Below are positions 1 through 7,352 of a stretch of 64,000 bases of DNA, piece after piece. The notes under the pieces were generated by a model. That model saw nothing but the letters and a program-made list of their open reading frames with translations. It did no database searches and was not told where the DNA came from. The stretch spans positions 62,501 to 126,500 of the forward strand of contig NC_079211.1 of the NCBI RefSeq assembly GCF_029633865.1, read 5' to 3'. Each line of letters starts with the position of its first letter. The stretch's first letter is position 1. The stretch comes from Lampris incognitus (lineage: Eukaryota; Chordata; Actinopteri; Lampriformes; Lampridae). The position numbers were made by a program, and so were the translations under genes.

Positions 1-1
1 C

Positions 2-634
2 CCACAACACACCGCCACAATTAGTTCACACCTCAACCCTACCCCGCCGCGGCACTTCATACCTCTCATCTCCACCTTTTCACACAAAATAACCGGTCTC
101 CACCATGCCATAAAGAACAGTTTCTCCAGTCTACAGTCCCGGCACCCGGCTTTCCACAACAATAAAATCATATCCGCTTACAGAAAAAACAAGAGCCTCC
201 ACAACATACTGGTCAAATCACAATTCTCCGATCACAGACCCACACCCCAATTACAATATGCACACCACTACAGAAACAGAAAATACATCCACAACCCACA
301 CACCAACACAGCTATGCCCACCTTGGGCTCATTCTCCGTCAACACCACAAACGTCGTTTACATCATCACATGCACCCTCTGCGACAAACACTACATTGGG
401 GAAACCCGACACTCGATACATACACGACTCTCACAACACATACACAACATCATGTTAGGCAAACTTCGTACCCCCCTAATCACACACTTCCAAACGCACC
501 CCTCCTCCCACCTCATCATCTCTGGCCTTGAAAACAACGATCACTGGACCGTGGGGCAGAGGAAGAGAGCGGAAAAACAGTGGATCCACAAGCTCCGGAC
601 GACCGCACCGGGAGGCCTCAATGATGACGTTTAA
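2..634 (+). CDS. PLE ORF2 C-terminus, GIY-YIG endonuclease (partial)
   Basis: The frame is open from base 2 to the stop at 634 and is cut by the window edge, so no start is given. The first half matches the connector that follows the RT in the full copy (IISAYRKNKSLHNILVKSQF). The GIY-YIG core follows: VVYII (the GIY position), a CTLC pair, HYIGET (the YIG position) and the downstream arginine in HTRL. A Cys pair between GIY and YIG is typical of PLE endonucleases, which nick DNA for target-primed reverse transcription. This copy differs from the full copy by only a few bases, so it is young. Confidence 0.85.
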   Translation, partial: PQHTATISSHLNPTPPRHFIPLISTFSHKITGLHHAIKNSFSSLQSRHPAFHNNKIISAYRKNKSLHNILVKSQFSDHRPTPQLQYAHHYRNRKYIHNPHTNTAMPTLGSFSVNTTNVVYIITCTLCDKHYIGETRHSIHTRLSQHIHNIMLGKLRTPLITHFQTHPSSHLIISGLENNDHWTVGQRKRAEKQWIHKLRTTAPGGLNDDV

Positions 635-727
635 TTACGCCGGCCCCTGTTTGCTCATGTCCATGCATCCGCCAACAACCATCTTTATCCATTGGGGGGA
701 CTAGTTCAGACACCGTAGGCCAGTGCA

Positions 728-733
728 AATAAA
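728..733 (+). promoter_or_regulatory. AATAAA poly(A) signal in PLE 3' UTR
   Basis: AATAAA lies in the motif GTGCAAATAAAGTC just before the telomere-like tail. The full copy has it too (6652-6657). In the tandem cassettes the same place reads AATGAA or ACATGAA, so the signal is present only in the copies attached to the fuller element. Confidence 0.45.
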
Positions 734-780
734 GTCAATTACCGACACCCCAAACCCCAACCCTAACCCAACCCTAATCC

Positions 781-1140
781 AGCCAGTGCCACGGATCTGG
801 ACTCCCCCCTGCAACTCAGATAATCCGGAAACCCTACGTAAAAACGACCTCCACATTCTCTCACCATATCAGATTCCTTCTGTATTCACCCTCTTTCCCC
901 ACTCCATTCCACCCCACACACACACACACACACACGGAAAAAATAAATAAAAAAATAAAAAAATAATAAAATAAAAAAAGTGGATTGGTGGTGGTTGTGA
1001 TGTTTGATTGGTGGGTGGCGCTCCGTTTGCTGCCGCCTGCGGGACTCGATCGCGGCCCGCTGGGCTGACGGGCGGGCGCGCTACCGCCACACCACATGGG
1101 CGTGGGAGTTTGCTCACACACATAGCTACACATAGTTACT
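781..1140. other. Inter-element segment: (CA)n, A-rich run, tRNA-like block
   Basis: No gene is supported. The stretch holds a (CA)n run at about 914-936, an A/T-rich run of AAATAAA type at about 937-978, and the tRNA-like block described separately. It may be the untranscribed 5' end of the downstream PLE or older flanking DNA; nothing here fixes the boundary. Confidence 0.5.
1033..1101 (-). other. tRNA-like Pol III unit (relic or SINE head)
   Basis: On the minus strand, TGGTGTGGCGG (complement of 1084-1094) fits the tRNA A-box with about one mismatch. GATCGAGTCC (complement of about 1042-1051) fits the B-box, at tRNA-like spacing. T-runs that could terminate Pol III follow on the same strand from about 978 downward. 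I could not fold a clean cloverleaf: the anticodon arm has a good GC stem but an oversized loop. It is most likely a tRNA-derived repeat, not a working tRNA. Confidence 0.35.
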
Positions 1141-1167
1141 TTGCCCCTCTGTCCTTCCGGGATCAAT

Positions 1168-1320
1168 GACCAATCAGGGGGCTGCGTCTCCTGCCCCGTC
1201 GAGATTCAAAATACGAAGTGGCGTATGGGGTTGGCGCAGCGGTGTTGCCGCCGGGCTGATTGGACGCGTTTGTCCCGGAAGGGGGAGGGGGCTCCCGCGT
1301 CCACACACACTATATATACA
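1168..1320 (+). promoter_or_regulatory. Putative Pol II promoter of PLE (CCAAT boxes, TATA box)
   Basis: A direct CCAAT box (ACCAATCAG, about 1169-1177), an inverted CCAAT (CTGATTGG, about 1255-1262) and a TATA box (CTATATATACA, about 1309-1319) stand in order. A start 25-30 bases after the TATA box would fall near 1340-1350, directly before the hammerhead-like motif at 1351. Function is inferred from layout only. Confidence 0.5.
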
Positions 1321-1350
1321 CCTTGGCTTGTCCTTTCTGCCTGTTCACCT

Positions 1351-1378
1351 CTGATGAAGCAACGTCTAGTTGCGAAAC
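1351..1378 (+). ncRNA. Hammerhead-ribozyme-like motif of PLE
   Basis: CTGATGA (1351-1357) is followed by a hairpin, GCAAC (1359-1363) paired with GTTGC (1369-1373), and then GAAAC (1374-1378). This is the order of the hammerhead core: CUGANGA, stem II, GAAA. One extra A precedes stem II, and stem III would be very short, so cleavage activity is doubtful. Hammerhead motifs are known from PLEs of many eukaryotes. A related sequence at 9788-9814 keeps the pattern with a different stem, which supports a conserved RNA fold. Confidence 0.5.
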
Positions 1379-1515
1379 GTTGGGTGTTTGAACTCCAATG
1401 CGCTCGGGTATCGCTTCTTTTTTTTTAAAAAAATTTTCCGATTAGAGTTGTGCTCCCACTTCTTTGATCGGATGATTGGCTCTCGCAACATTATTAATTT
1501 CAAAACGGCGGTGGG

Positions 1516-1834
1516 GGACTCTTTTCCTCGGCCGCTTGTCCGGCCCGGGGCGTGCTGGGCCGCTCGCCCGGAGGCGTCCGCGTGGTCGGGGACTTCGGCG
1601 GGGGCCGGGGGACGTGGTTTCGGCGGCGGCCGGGCCCGGGGCGGCGACCGGGACACCGGGCCGACGCGTGCTGAGGACTCTTTTCCGCGGCCGCTCGCCC
1701 GGCCCGGGGCGTGCTGGGCCGCTCGCCCGGAGGCGTCCGCGCGGTCGGAGACTTCGTCGAAGGCCGGGGGACGTGGTTTCGACGGCGGCCGGGCCCGGGG
1801 CGGCGGCCGGGGCGCCGGGCCGACGCGTGCTGAG
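1516..1834 (+). repeat. Two tandem 159-bp GC-rich units in PLE leader
   Basis: The segment beginning GGACTCTTTTCC at 1516 is repeated from 1675, giving two units of 159 bp (53 codons). They are extremely GC- and CpG-rich and contain GGGCCGCTCGCCCGGAGG in both copies. Because 159 is a multiple of three, the duplication keeps the reading frame open through to ORF1. Either this encodes a duplicated Gly/Arg/Ala-rich N-terminus, or it is a structured untranslated leader. Confidence 0.75.
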
Positions 1835-1873
1835 GTAAGAGCCCGCCACCAGTCTAATTCTTCTTTTTTTCAG
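1835..1873 (+). other. Candidate 39-nt intron in PLE ORF1 leader
   Basis: A strong donor (GAG|GTAAGA at 1835) and a strong acceptor (TTCTTTTTTTCAG| ending 1873) enclose 39 bases. That is below the usual vertebrate minimum, and 39 is a multiple of three, so the frame stays open spliced or not. PLEs are known to keep introns, which makes this plausible. Alternatively the donor or acceptor pairs with a site elsewhere. Confidence 0.35.
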
Positions 1874-1903
1874 GAGCGGACCGACGCATTGGAGTTAACA
1901 GGT

Positions 1904-3913
1904 ATGAACGGACAGCCAACACACAGAGCACACGCACGCGACTTCCATCCACGACCACACATGTCCATCGCCACACACCCTACACATAGATCACGACATG
2001 CGCGCGTACACGCGCACACGCACACACCGCCTCACATGCGGACCGGATACCCTTGCACACGCACACAATCTCGGCAGCCACTCACCTACAGACCCATCCA
2101 GCCGTCGACCCCAGAAACTAGACACAACAGCAAACGGTATTATAGGCTCATTCAGGCCACATACCACAAACGTGTCATAGATGAGGCCATAGCCACGAAA
2201 ACATTTCCCCCCGGTATGATGAGACAAGTTAACAAACTCACGGCCTTCATCAAACCGGCAGCTCCCACACAACACACACACAACAGAGTGGCAGAAAACA
2301 CCATCACCTGGATGGAAAACAACATGGCCATTTTACAGGAACATTACCGGGCCACTATGGCAACCTTCACTGACACACCCAAAGATGCCTTAGCCCTCCG
2401 GATTGCTATTGGTTGGGCTAGGAAGAAATATGGCCAAAAACTCAAACAGGACACCATTCACACAGTAGAACACATCTTAGACATTCACCCACACAATCGC
2501 ACACCAGCCGACCCACAACCCTGCCCCCCCCCTCCTCCTCCTCCCCCTCCCCGCGCTCATCACACACTCACCGCAAATACACAATCTCGGCCACTCATCC
2601 AAGGGGGGACAGAAGAAGACTTTCCACCCCTACCGAGGGCAAGGGCCCCATACAAACTATATTCACTTTACCTAGGTCCACGCACTTCCCTCTCCGAAGA
2701 AATCGCCCGCCCCACATCAATTGCCCCAACGAACCGACACTCACCACTCACACAGACGACGGCAACCTGCCAAACAGCAGACCAGCCAAAAAAGTCGTCA
2801 CAGCCCTCCTCAGTCCCACTACCCATCACAACACACACAACACCCCAAGTAACCCCAACACCCACCACCCAACCCCGTAGCGGACCGCTAAAACCACTGA
2901 CCGCCCTGCGGGACAGCCACGCTCAGGTCCATGCGCCACTCCGGGCAGTAACACCACCACACACCACCCCGGACTTTGCGACCACCACCTTGGACGGACC
3001 CCTCAGGGAGTCTAACGTGGCCGTAACGACGGTGGACTCAATTCTTCCCCTCTCTCTATCCCCCACAGATCTCCCCGGCGGGCGGACCGGCTCGGTTGGG
3101 CAGCAAACCTCTCCCAGCCATCTCAAAAAAACGCAGGGTGAAAAGGGTGAAACAACCATGATGAGCGGGACGCAGAAGGTCGATATGGCCGCAACAAGAG
3201 CCCATTCTGAACCCTCCACCCAACAAGATGGTGGGGCCTTGCTGCCTGGCCACCCCGGTCCGCGGGCCGCGACACCAGAAATAGACAATCGGCTCCCCAC
3301 ACACCCGCCATCCCCTACCACACCGTTTGCCCGGGTGCTGGGCACACCCCCCCTCCGCCAATCTCCATTCAGACCCACCTGCCACATAGCGAGAGCGCAC
3401 CTTAAAATAACAGCCTGGCATTTTAAACCCCGTAGACCCATCATTATCCTTGGTGATTCAAACATCAATAGGATCCCCCCTCACCACAACCCCGAAATAC
3501 AACTCGACAGTTATCCGGGAGCCACGCTGTATACTTTTCTGAAAGTATGCGAAAAGGCACCGATTTACCCGGACACCAAAATCGCGGTATTCTCAATTGG
3601 CCTCAACAACAGGGACCGGGACGCAAAACAAACCTCCATAAAACAGCTCAGAGCACTTTATAGACAGGCCAAAATCACCTTCCCAAATGCAGACATTTAC
3701 TTCCCCATTATAAATTACTCCTCACGGCTCCCGCCAACCCACCGGGACAATTTGAAAATCATTAACAACACCATAGCCACACACCTCCCCTTCCTGGCAG
3801 AAATCCCACATGACACCTTCACCACGGAAAAAGATAACCTCCACTGGACAGCGTCCACAGCCCGCAATATCTTCCAACATTGGTGCAAACAATTAAATTT
3901 AACGTCGGCCTGA
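1904..3913 (+). CDS. PLE ORF1 with C-terminal SGNH/GDSL hydrolase-like domain
   Basis: From the first in-frame ATG at 1904 (TATGAACGG) to the stop at 3913 the protein is about 669 residues. The same frame is open back to 1370 through the GC-rich repeats, so an upstream non-ATG or spliced start cannot be excluded. Residues 1-500 are low-complexity, rich in Thr, Pro and His, with a Pro run near 2525-2550. From about residue 505 the sequence becomes SGNH-like: IILGDSN (block I, Ser in GDS at 3458-3460), SIGLNNRD (block III position, Asn), and DNLHWT (Asp and His of the C-terminal DxxH, 3833-3844). SGNH hydrolases cleave esters; ORF1 esterase domains are known in CR1/L2 LINEs and in giant telomeric PLE assemblies of rotifers. 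The role in retrotransposition is unknown. The decayed relative at 19190-21185 has the same domain directly before its RT. Confidence 0.75.
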   Translation: MNGQPTHRAHARDFHPRPHMSIATHPTHRSRHARVHAHTHTPPHMRTGYPCTRTQSRQPLTYRPIQPSTPETRHNSKRYYRLIQATYHKRVIDEAIATKTFPPGMMRQVNKLTAFIKPAAPTQHTHNRVAENTITWMENNMAILQEHYRATMATFTDTPKDALALRIAIGWARKKYGQKLKQDTIHTVEHILDIHPHNRTPADPQPCPPPPPPPPPRAHHTLTANTQSRPLIQGGTEEDFPPLPRARAPYKLYSLYLGPRTSLSEEIARPTSIAPTNRHSPLTQTTATCQTADQPKKSSQPSSVPLPITTHTTPQVTPTPTTQPRSGPLKPLTALRDSHAQVHAPLRAVTPPHTTPDFATTTLDGPLRESNVAVTTVDSILPLSLSPTDLPGGRTGSVGQQTSPSHLKKTQGEKGETTMMSGTQKVDMAATRAHSEPSTQQDGGALLPGHPGPRAATPEIDNRLPTHPPSPTTPFARVLGTPPLRQSPFRPTCHIARAHLKITAWHFKPRRPIIILGDSNINRIPPHHNPEIQLDSYPGATLYTFLKVCEKAPIYPDTKIAVFSIGLNNRDRDAKQTSIKQLRALYRQAKITFPNADIYFPIINYSSRLPPTHRDNLKIINNTIATHLPFLAEIPHDTFTTEKDNLHWTASTARNIFQHWCKQLNLTSA

Positions 3914-6558
3914 AGCCTAACCGGGCACGGGACGAGCACACCCCAGAACCACGACCGGACACACACCGCAATCGGGACCTGGTCTGGAATTCAGAATCAC
4001 AAATCTGTAATCTGGCAACATTGTTCACTCCCACCACACCACAACGCCATCTCCTGGAGAGGGGGCTCACCTTCATCCCACGCCCCACCAACTTTGACTG
4101 GGAGCAACTTCAAAGGGACCTACACAATTACCACAGACGATTAAAACTCAAAAATTATTTCCATCCCGACTCCCAACAACAACGACAACACAAACAATTC
4201 AGCCACCCGTCCACCTGGGAACCGGACAACACCACCCTAGACCCGGAAACACAACACCTCATCCTCCAAGATAGACTGACTCTACGCCGCTATCGTCCCC
4301 CGGCGGATGTCCCAGACAACCTACCGGGGGCCGAACGCGCAGCGCTCAAACAACTGGTCCATCACCCCAACATCATTATCAAACCGGCAGACAAAGGCAG
4401 CAAAATTGTAATCATGGATAGACAACAATACTCACTGGAGGCGAACAGACAGCTAAACAACACCACCTACTATAGACCCCTGGACGATACAATACAACCC
4501 CAGACCCAAATTCAAATCCGGACCATTATTCAATCGCTACATAACAAAAAATACATTTCGGCCAAACAAAAACACTATCTATTCGGACCACAGAACCCAC
4601 GACCCCGCTATTTTTATCTCCTACCAAAAATCCACAAAGAGCCACAAACTTGGACCGTTCCCTTTGAGGTTCCTCCCGGCCGCCCTATAGTCTCGGACTG
4701 CAATAGCGCCACCTACCACATTAGCCAATACATCGACCACTTCTTGGGCCCTCTCTCCACCCGACACCCCAGCTACATTAAAGACACATACCACTTCCTG
4801 GAAATCATCCGCTCCATGGCCGTCCCCGCCAACGCGTATTTATTCACAATTGACGTTGATAGCCTGTATACCAATATTAACACACAACTGGGTTTACAAG
4901 TCATCTCATCCGTTTTTTCTCGCAACCCGGACGACACACGACCGGATGCGGAAATCCTTCAACTCCTAGAGTTGTGCCTGAAAAACAACGACTTCCTATT
5001 CAATAATCAATATTATCTCCAGGTGACCGGGACGGCCATGGGCCAGAGATTCGCACCATCCTATGCCAACCTCTACATGAGTGAATGGGAGCGAGAGGCC
5101 TTGGACAAATGCCCCCTAAAACCCACCCTCTACCTTCGGTTTTTAGACGACATTTTCGGAATCTGGCCACACGACCTGGCACAGTTCTCAGACTTTATCC
5201 ACATTCTCAATAATCATCACCCCTCCATCAAAATCAAACACACCATAGAATCGGAACAAATCAACTTCCTGGACACCACAGTCTATTTCAGGCCACTCAA
5301 CTCCACACAGAAAACACTCCAGACCAAAGTTTATTTCAAACCAACGGACACACACTCACTATTACACAAATATAGTTACCATCCAAGACACACGTTCAAA
5401 GGCATAGTCAAATCACAACTCATCCGTTTCCATCGCATTTGCTCAGACATCTCAGATTTCCACTCAGCCACCCACATTCTGTTCAAAAGCCTCCGTAAAC
5501 GAGGCTACTCCAAACGCTTCCTCCGCACCATTAAAAGCAACACCTTGGCTCCTCCCGTTCCCATTCGCTCATCACCCCCCCATCGGCCCCAGCCCCCGCC
5601 AACCCAGGTTCCCAGATCCGAGCTGCCTCCACCCTCTTCCCCCTACCTGAACCAAGGCCGGGATCCTCTAAACCCCAGCCCTGACACCCCCTCCCACCCT
5701 TATCCTGATCTTAACCACCCCCAACCCCATCCTTATCCTAACCATAACCCCAACCCTAACCATAACCCTAACCATAACCCCAACCCTAACCATAACCCCA
5801 ACCCTAATCCTAACCCTAAACTTAACCATGACCCTACCCCCGGTCCTTATCCTGAACCTAACTCTTCCCCCTTCCCCAATGAAGGCCTGCATCCCAACCC
5901 CCCTGTAGCGAGAGGCAGCTCGGGCCCACAACACACCGCCACAATTAGTTCACACCTCAACCCTACCCCGCCGCGGCACTTCATACCTCTCATCTCCACC
6001 TTTTCACACAAAATAACCGGTCTCCACCATGCCATAAAGAACAGTTTCTCCAGTCTACAGTCCCAGCACCCGGCTTTCCACAACAATAAAATCATATCCG
6101 CTTACAGAAAAAACAAGAGCCTCCACAACATACTGGTCAAATCACAATTCTCCGATCACAGACCCACACCCCAATTACAATATGCACACCACTACAGAAA
6201 CAGAAAATACATCCACAACCCACACACCAACACAGCTATGCCCACCTTGGGCTCATTCTCCGTCAACACCACAAACGTCGTTTACATCATCACATGCACC
6301 CTCTGCGACAAACACTACATTGGGGAAACCCGACACTCGATACATACACGACTCTCACAACACATACACAACATCATGGTAGGCAAACTTCGTACCCCCC
6401 TAATCACACACTTCCAAACGCACCCCTCCTCCCACCTCATCATCTCTGGCCTTGAAAACAACGATCACTGGACCGTGGGGCAGAGGAAGAGAGCGGAAAA
6501 ACAGTGGATCCACAAGCTCCGGACGACCGCACCGGGAGGCCTCAATGATGACGTTTAA
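3880..6558 (+). CDS. PLE ORF2: reverse transcriptase plus GIY-YIG endonuclease
   Basis: About 890 residues, open from before 3880 to the stop at 6558. There is no ATG until the middle of the RT, so expression probably depends on ORF1. Domains in order: an N-terminal region with IKPADKGSKIVIMDRQQY (about residue 167-184) and YLLPKIHK, both PLE hallmarks; an RT core with TIDVDSLYTNI (catalytic Asp, near 4850), GTAMGQRFAPSYANLYM and LRFLDDIFGIW (catalytic Asp pair, near 5145); a Pro/Asn-rich linker (about 5550-5900) partly encoded by telomere-like repeats; the PLE connector (ISAYRKNKSLHNIL); and a GIY-YIG endonuclease (VVYIITCTLC, HYIGETRHSIHTRL). Reverse transcription primed at an endonuclease nick is the family mechanism. 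The frame is uninterrupted. Confidence 0.92.
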   Translation: MVQTIKFNVGLKPNRARDEHTPEPRPDTHRNRDLVWNSESQICNLATLFTPTTPQRHLLERGLTFIPRPTNFDWEQLQRDLHNYHRRLKLKNYFHPDSQQQRQHKQFSHPSTWEPDNTTLDPETQHLILQDRLTLRRYRPPADVPDNLPGAERAALKQLVHHPNIIIKPADKGSKIVIMDRQQYSLEANRQLNNTTYYRPLDDTIQPQTQIQIRTIIQSLHNKKYISAKQKHYLFGPQNPRPRYFYLLPKIHKEPQTWTVPFEVPPGRPIVSDCNSATYHISQYIDHFLGPLSTRHPSYIKDTYHFLEIIRSMAVPANAYLFTIDVDSLYTNINTQLGLQVISSVFSRNPDDTRPDAEILQLLELCLKNNDFLFNNQYYLQVTGTAMGQRFAPSYANLYMSEWEREALDKCPLKPTLYLRFLDDIFGIWPHDLAQFSDFIHILNNHHPSIKIKHTIESEQINFLDTTVYFRPLNSTQKTLQTKVYFKPTDTHSLLHKYSYHPRHTFKGIVKSQLIRFHRICSDISDFHSATHILFKSLRKRGYSKRFLRTIKSNTLAPPVPIRSSPPHRPQPPPTQVPRSELPPPSSPYLNQGRDPLNPSPDTPSHPYPDLNHPQPHPYPNHNPNPNHNPNHNPNPNHNPNPNPNPKLNHDPTPGPYPEPNSSPFPNEGLHPNPPVARGSSGPQHTATISSHLNPTPPRHFIPLISTFSHKITGLHHAIKNSFSSLQSQHPAFHNNKIISAYRKNKSLHNILVKSQFSDHRPTPQLQYAHHYRNRKYIHNPHTNTAMPTLGSFSVNTTNVVYIITCTLCDKHYIGETRHSIHTRLSQHIHNIMVGKLRTPLITHFQTHPSSHLIISGLENNDHWTVGQRKRAEKQWIHKLRTTAPGGLNDDV
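3895..3901 (+). promoter_or_regulatory. Candidate -1 ribosomal frameshift site (AAATTTA)
   Basis: In the ORF1 frame the sequence reads TTA AAT TTA ACG, so A-AAT-TTA fits the X-XXY-YYZ slippery rule. ORF1 stops 10 nt later at 3911-3913. ORF2 is open in exactly the -1 frame, reads KFNVGLKP from the shifted codons, and has no ATG near its start. I did not identify a convincing downstream pseudoknot by eye. Confidence 0.5.
5695..5850 (+). repeat. Telomere-like repeats inside the ORF2 coding linker
   Basis: Between RT and endonuclease the coding DNA is a run of AACCCT, AACCAT and AACCCC hexamers (densest at about 5740-5830). It translates as an Asn-Pro/Asn-His chain such as NPNHNPNPN. The same hexamers make up the 3' tail, so one element carries two telomere-like tracts about 0.9 kb apart. 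The cassettes downstream begin at or near this internal tract. Confidence 0.85.
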
Positions 6559-6673
6559 TTACGCCGGCCCCTGTTTGCTCATGTCCATGCATCCGCCAAC
6601 AACCATCTTTATCCATTGGGGGGACTAGTTCAGACACCGTAGGCCAGTGCAAATAAAGTCAATTACCGACACC

Positions 6674-6757
6674 CCAAACCCCAACCCTAACCCAACCCTA
6701 ACCCCTAACCCTAACCCCTAACCCTAACCCTAAACCCTAAACCCTAACCCTAACCCT
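6674..6757 (+). repeat. CCCTAA-type tail of PLE copy B
   Basis: This is a mixture of CCCTAA, CCCCTAA and CCCTAAA units, the C-strand form of the vertebrate telomere repeat with variants. It follows the PLE 3' UTR and stops exactly where a copy truncated inside the endonuclease gene begins. Confidence 0.9.
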
Positions 6758-7245
6758 GCACACCACTACAGAAACAGAAAATACATCCACAACCCACACA
6801 CCAACACAGCTATGCCCACCTTGGGCTCATTCTCCGTCAACACCACAAACGTCGTTTACATCATCACATGCACCCTCTGCGACAAACACTACATTGGGGA
6901 AACCCGACACTCGATACATACACGACTCTCACAACACATACACAACATCATGGTAGGCAAACTTCGTACCCCCCTAATCACACACTTCCAAACGCACCCC
7001 TCCTCCCACCTCATCATCTCTGGCCTTGAAAACAACGATCACTGGACCGTAGGGCAGAGGAAGAGAGCTGAAAAACAGTGGATCCACAAGCTCCGGACGA
7101 CCGCACCGGGAGGCCTCAATGATGACGTTTAATTACGCCGGCCCCTGTTTGCTCATGTCCATGCATCCGCCAACAACCATCTTTATCCATTGGGGGGACT
7201 AGTTCAGACACCGTAGGCCAGTGCAAATGAAGTCAATTACCGACA
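6758..7245 (+). mobile_element. PLE copy C, 5'-truncated
   Basis: This copy starts abruptly with GCACACCACTACAG, matching 6183 onward of copy B, directly after the telomere-like tract. It contains the GIY-YIG core, the 3' UTR and the TAGGCCAGTGC end motif. The 5' truncation joined to telomere-like repeats is the pattern expected if a shortened copy at a chromosome end was capped and later built upon. Confidence 0.85.
6812..7132 (+). CDS. GIY-YIG endonuclease fragment (copy C)
   Basis: An open frame of 106 residues from ATG at 6812 gives the complete GIY-YIG core and C-terminus, identical in protein to the end of copy B ORF2. The RT and connector are absent, so this is a remnant whose frame survives because the copy is young. 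No promoter of its own is visible. Confidence 0.75.
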   Translation: MPTLGSFSVNTTNVVYIITCTLCDKHYIGETRHSIHTRLSQHIHNIMVGKLRTPLITHFQTHPSSHLIISGLENNDHWTVGQRKRAEKQWIHKLRTTAPGGLNDDV

Positions 7246-7352
7246 CCCCAAACCCTAACCCAACCCTAACCATGACCCTAACCCTAACCATGACCCTAAC
7301 CATAACCCTAACCATAACCCTAACCCTAACCATGACTCTAACCCTAACCATG
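7246..7352 (+). repeat. Telomere-like tract between copies C and D
   Basis: About 107 bp of AACCCT units mixed with AACCATGACCCT and AACCATAACCCT variants. The left part resembles a 3' tail (CCCAACCCTAACC). The right part matches the coding linker of ORF2, where ACCATGACCCTACCCCCGG continues into copy D. The junction thus lies inside homologous repeats. Confidence 0.85.

Larger units (their letters stand above)
1..780 (+). mobile_element. Penelope-like element, copy A (3' part)
   Basis: This is the 3' end of a PLE whose 5' part lies outside the window. From the first base it is nearly identical to 5929-6690 of the full copy downstream: end of the RT-EN linker, GIY-YIG endonuclease, 3' UTR, and a short telomere-like tail at about 749-780. 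The 3' UTR holds an AATAAA at 728-733. The tail is short and runs into unrelated sequence at about 780, so its exact end is uncertain. Confidence 0.85.
1141..6757 (+). mobile_element. Penelope-like retroelement, near full-length copy B
   Basis: This is the main element. It has a promoter (1168-1320), a hammerhead-like motif (1351-1378), a GC-rich duplicated leader (1516-1834), ORF1 with an SGNH-like domain (to 3913), ORF2 with RT and GIY-YIG endonuclease (to 6558), a 3' UTR with AATAAA (6652-6657), and a CCCTAA-rich tail (6674-6757). Both long frames are open with no interruption, so the copy is young and possibly intact. The 5' boundary is inferred and could lie anywhere from about 780 to 1340. 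The 3' end abuts a 5'-truncated copy of the same element. Confidence 0.85.

Noticed and set aside
1442-1849. Arg/Pro/Gly-rich frames on both strands of the GC-rich leader
   Set aside because: High GC removes stop codons in all frames; only the frame continuous with ORF1 is worth considering.
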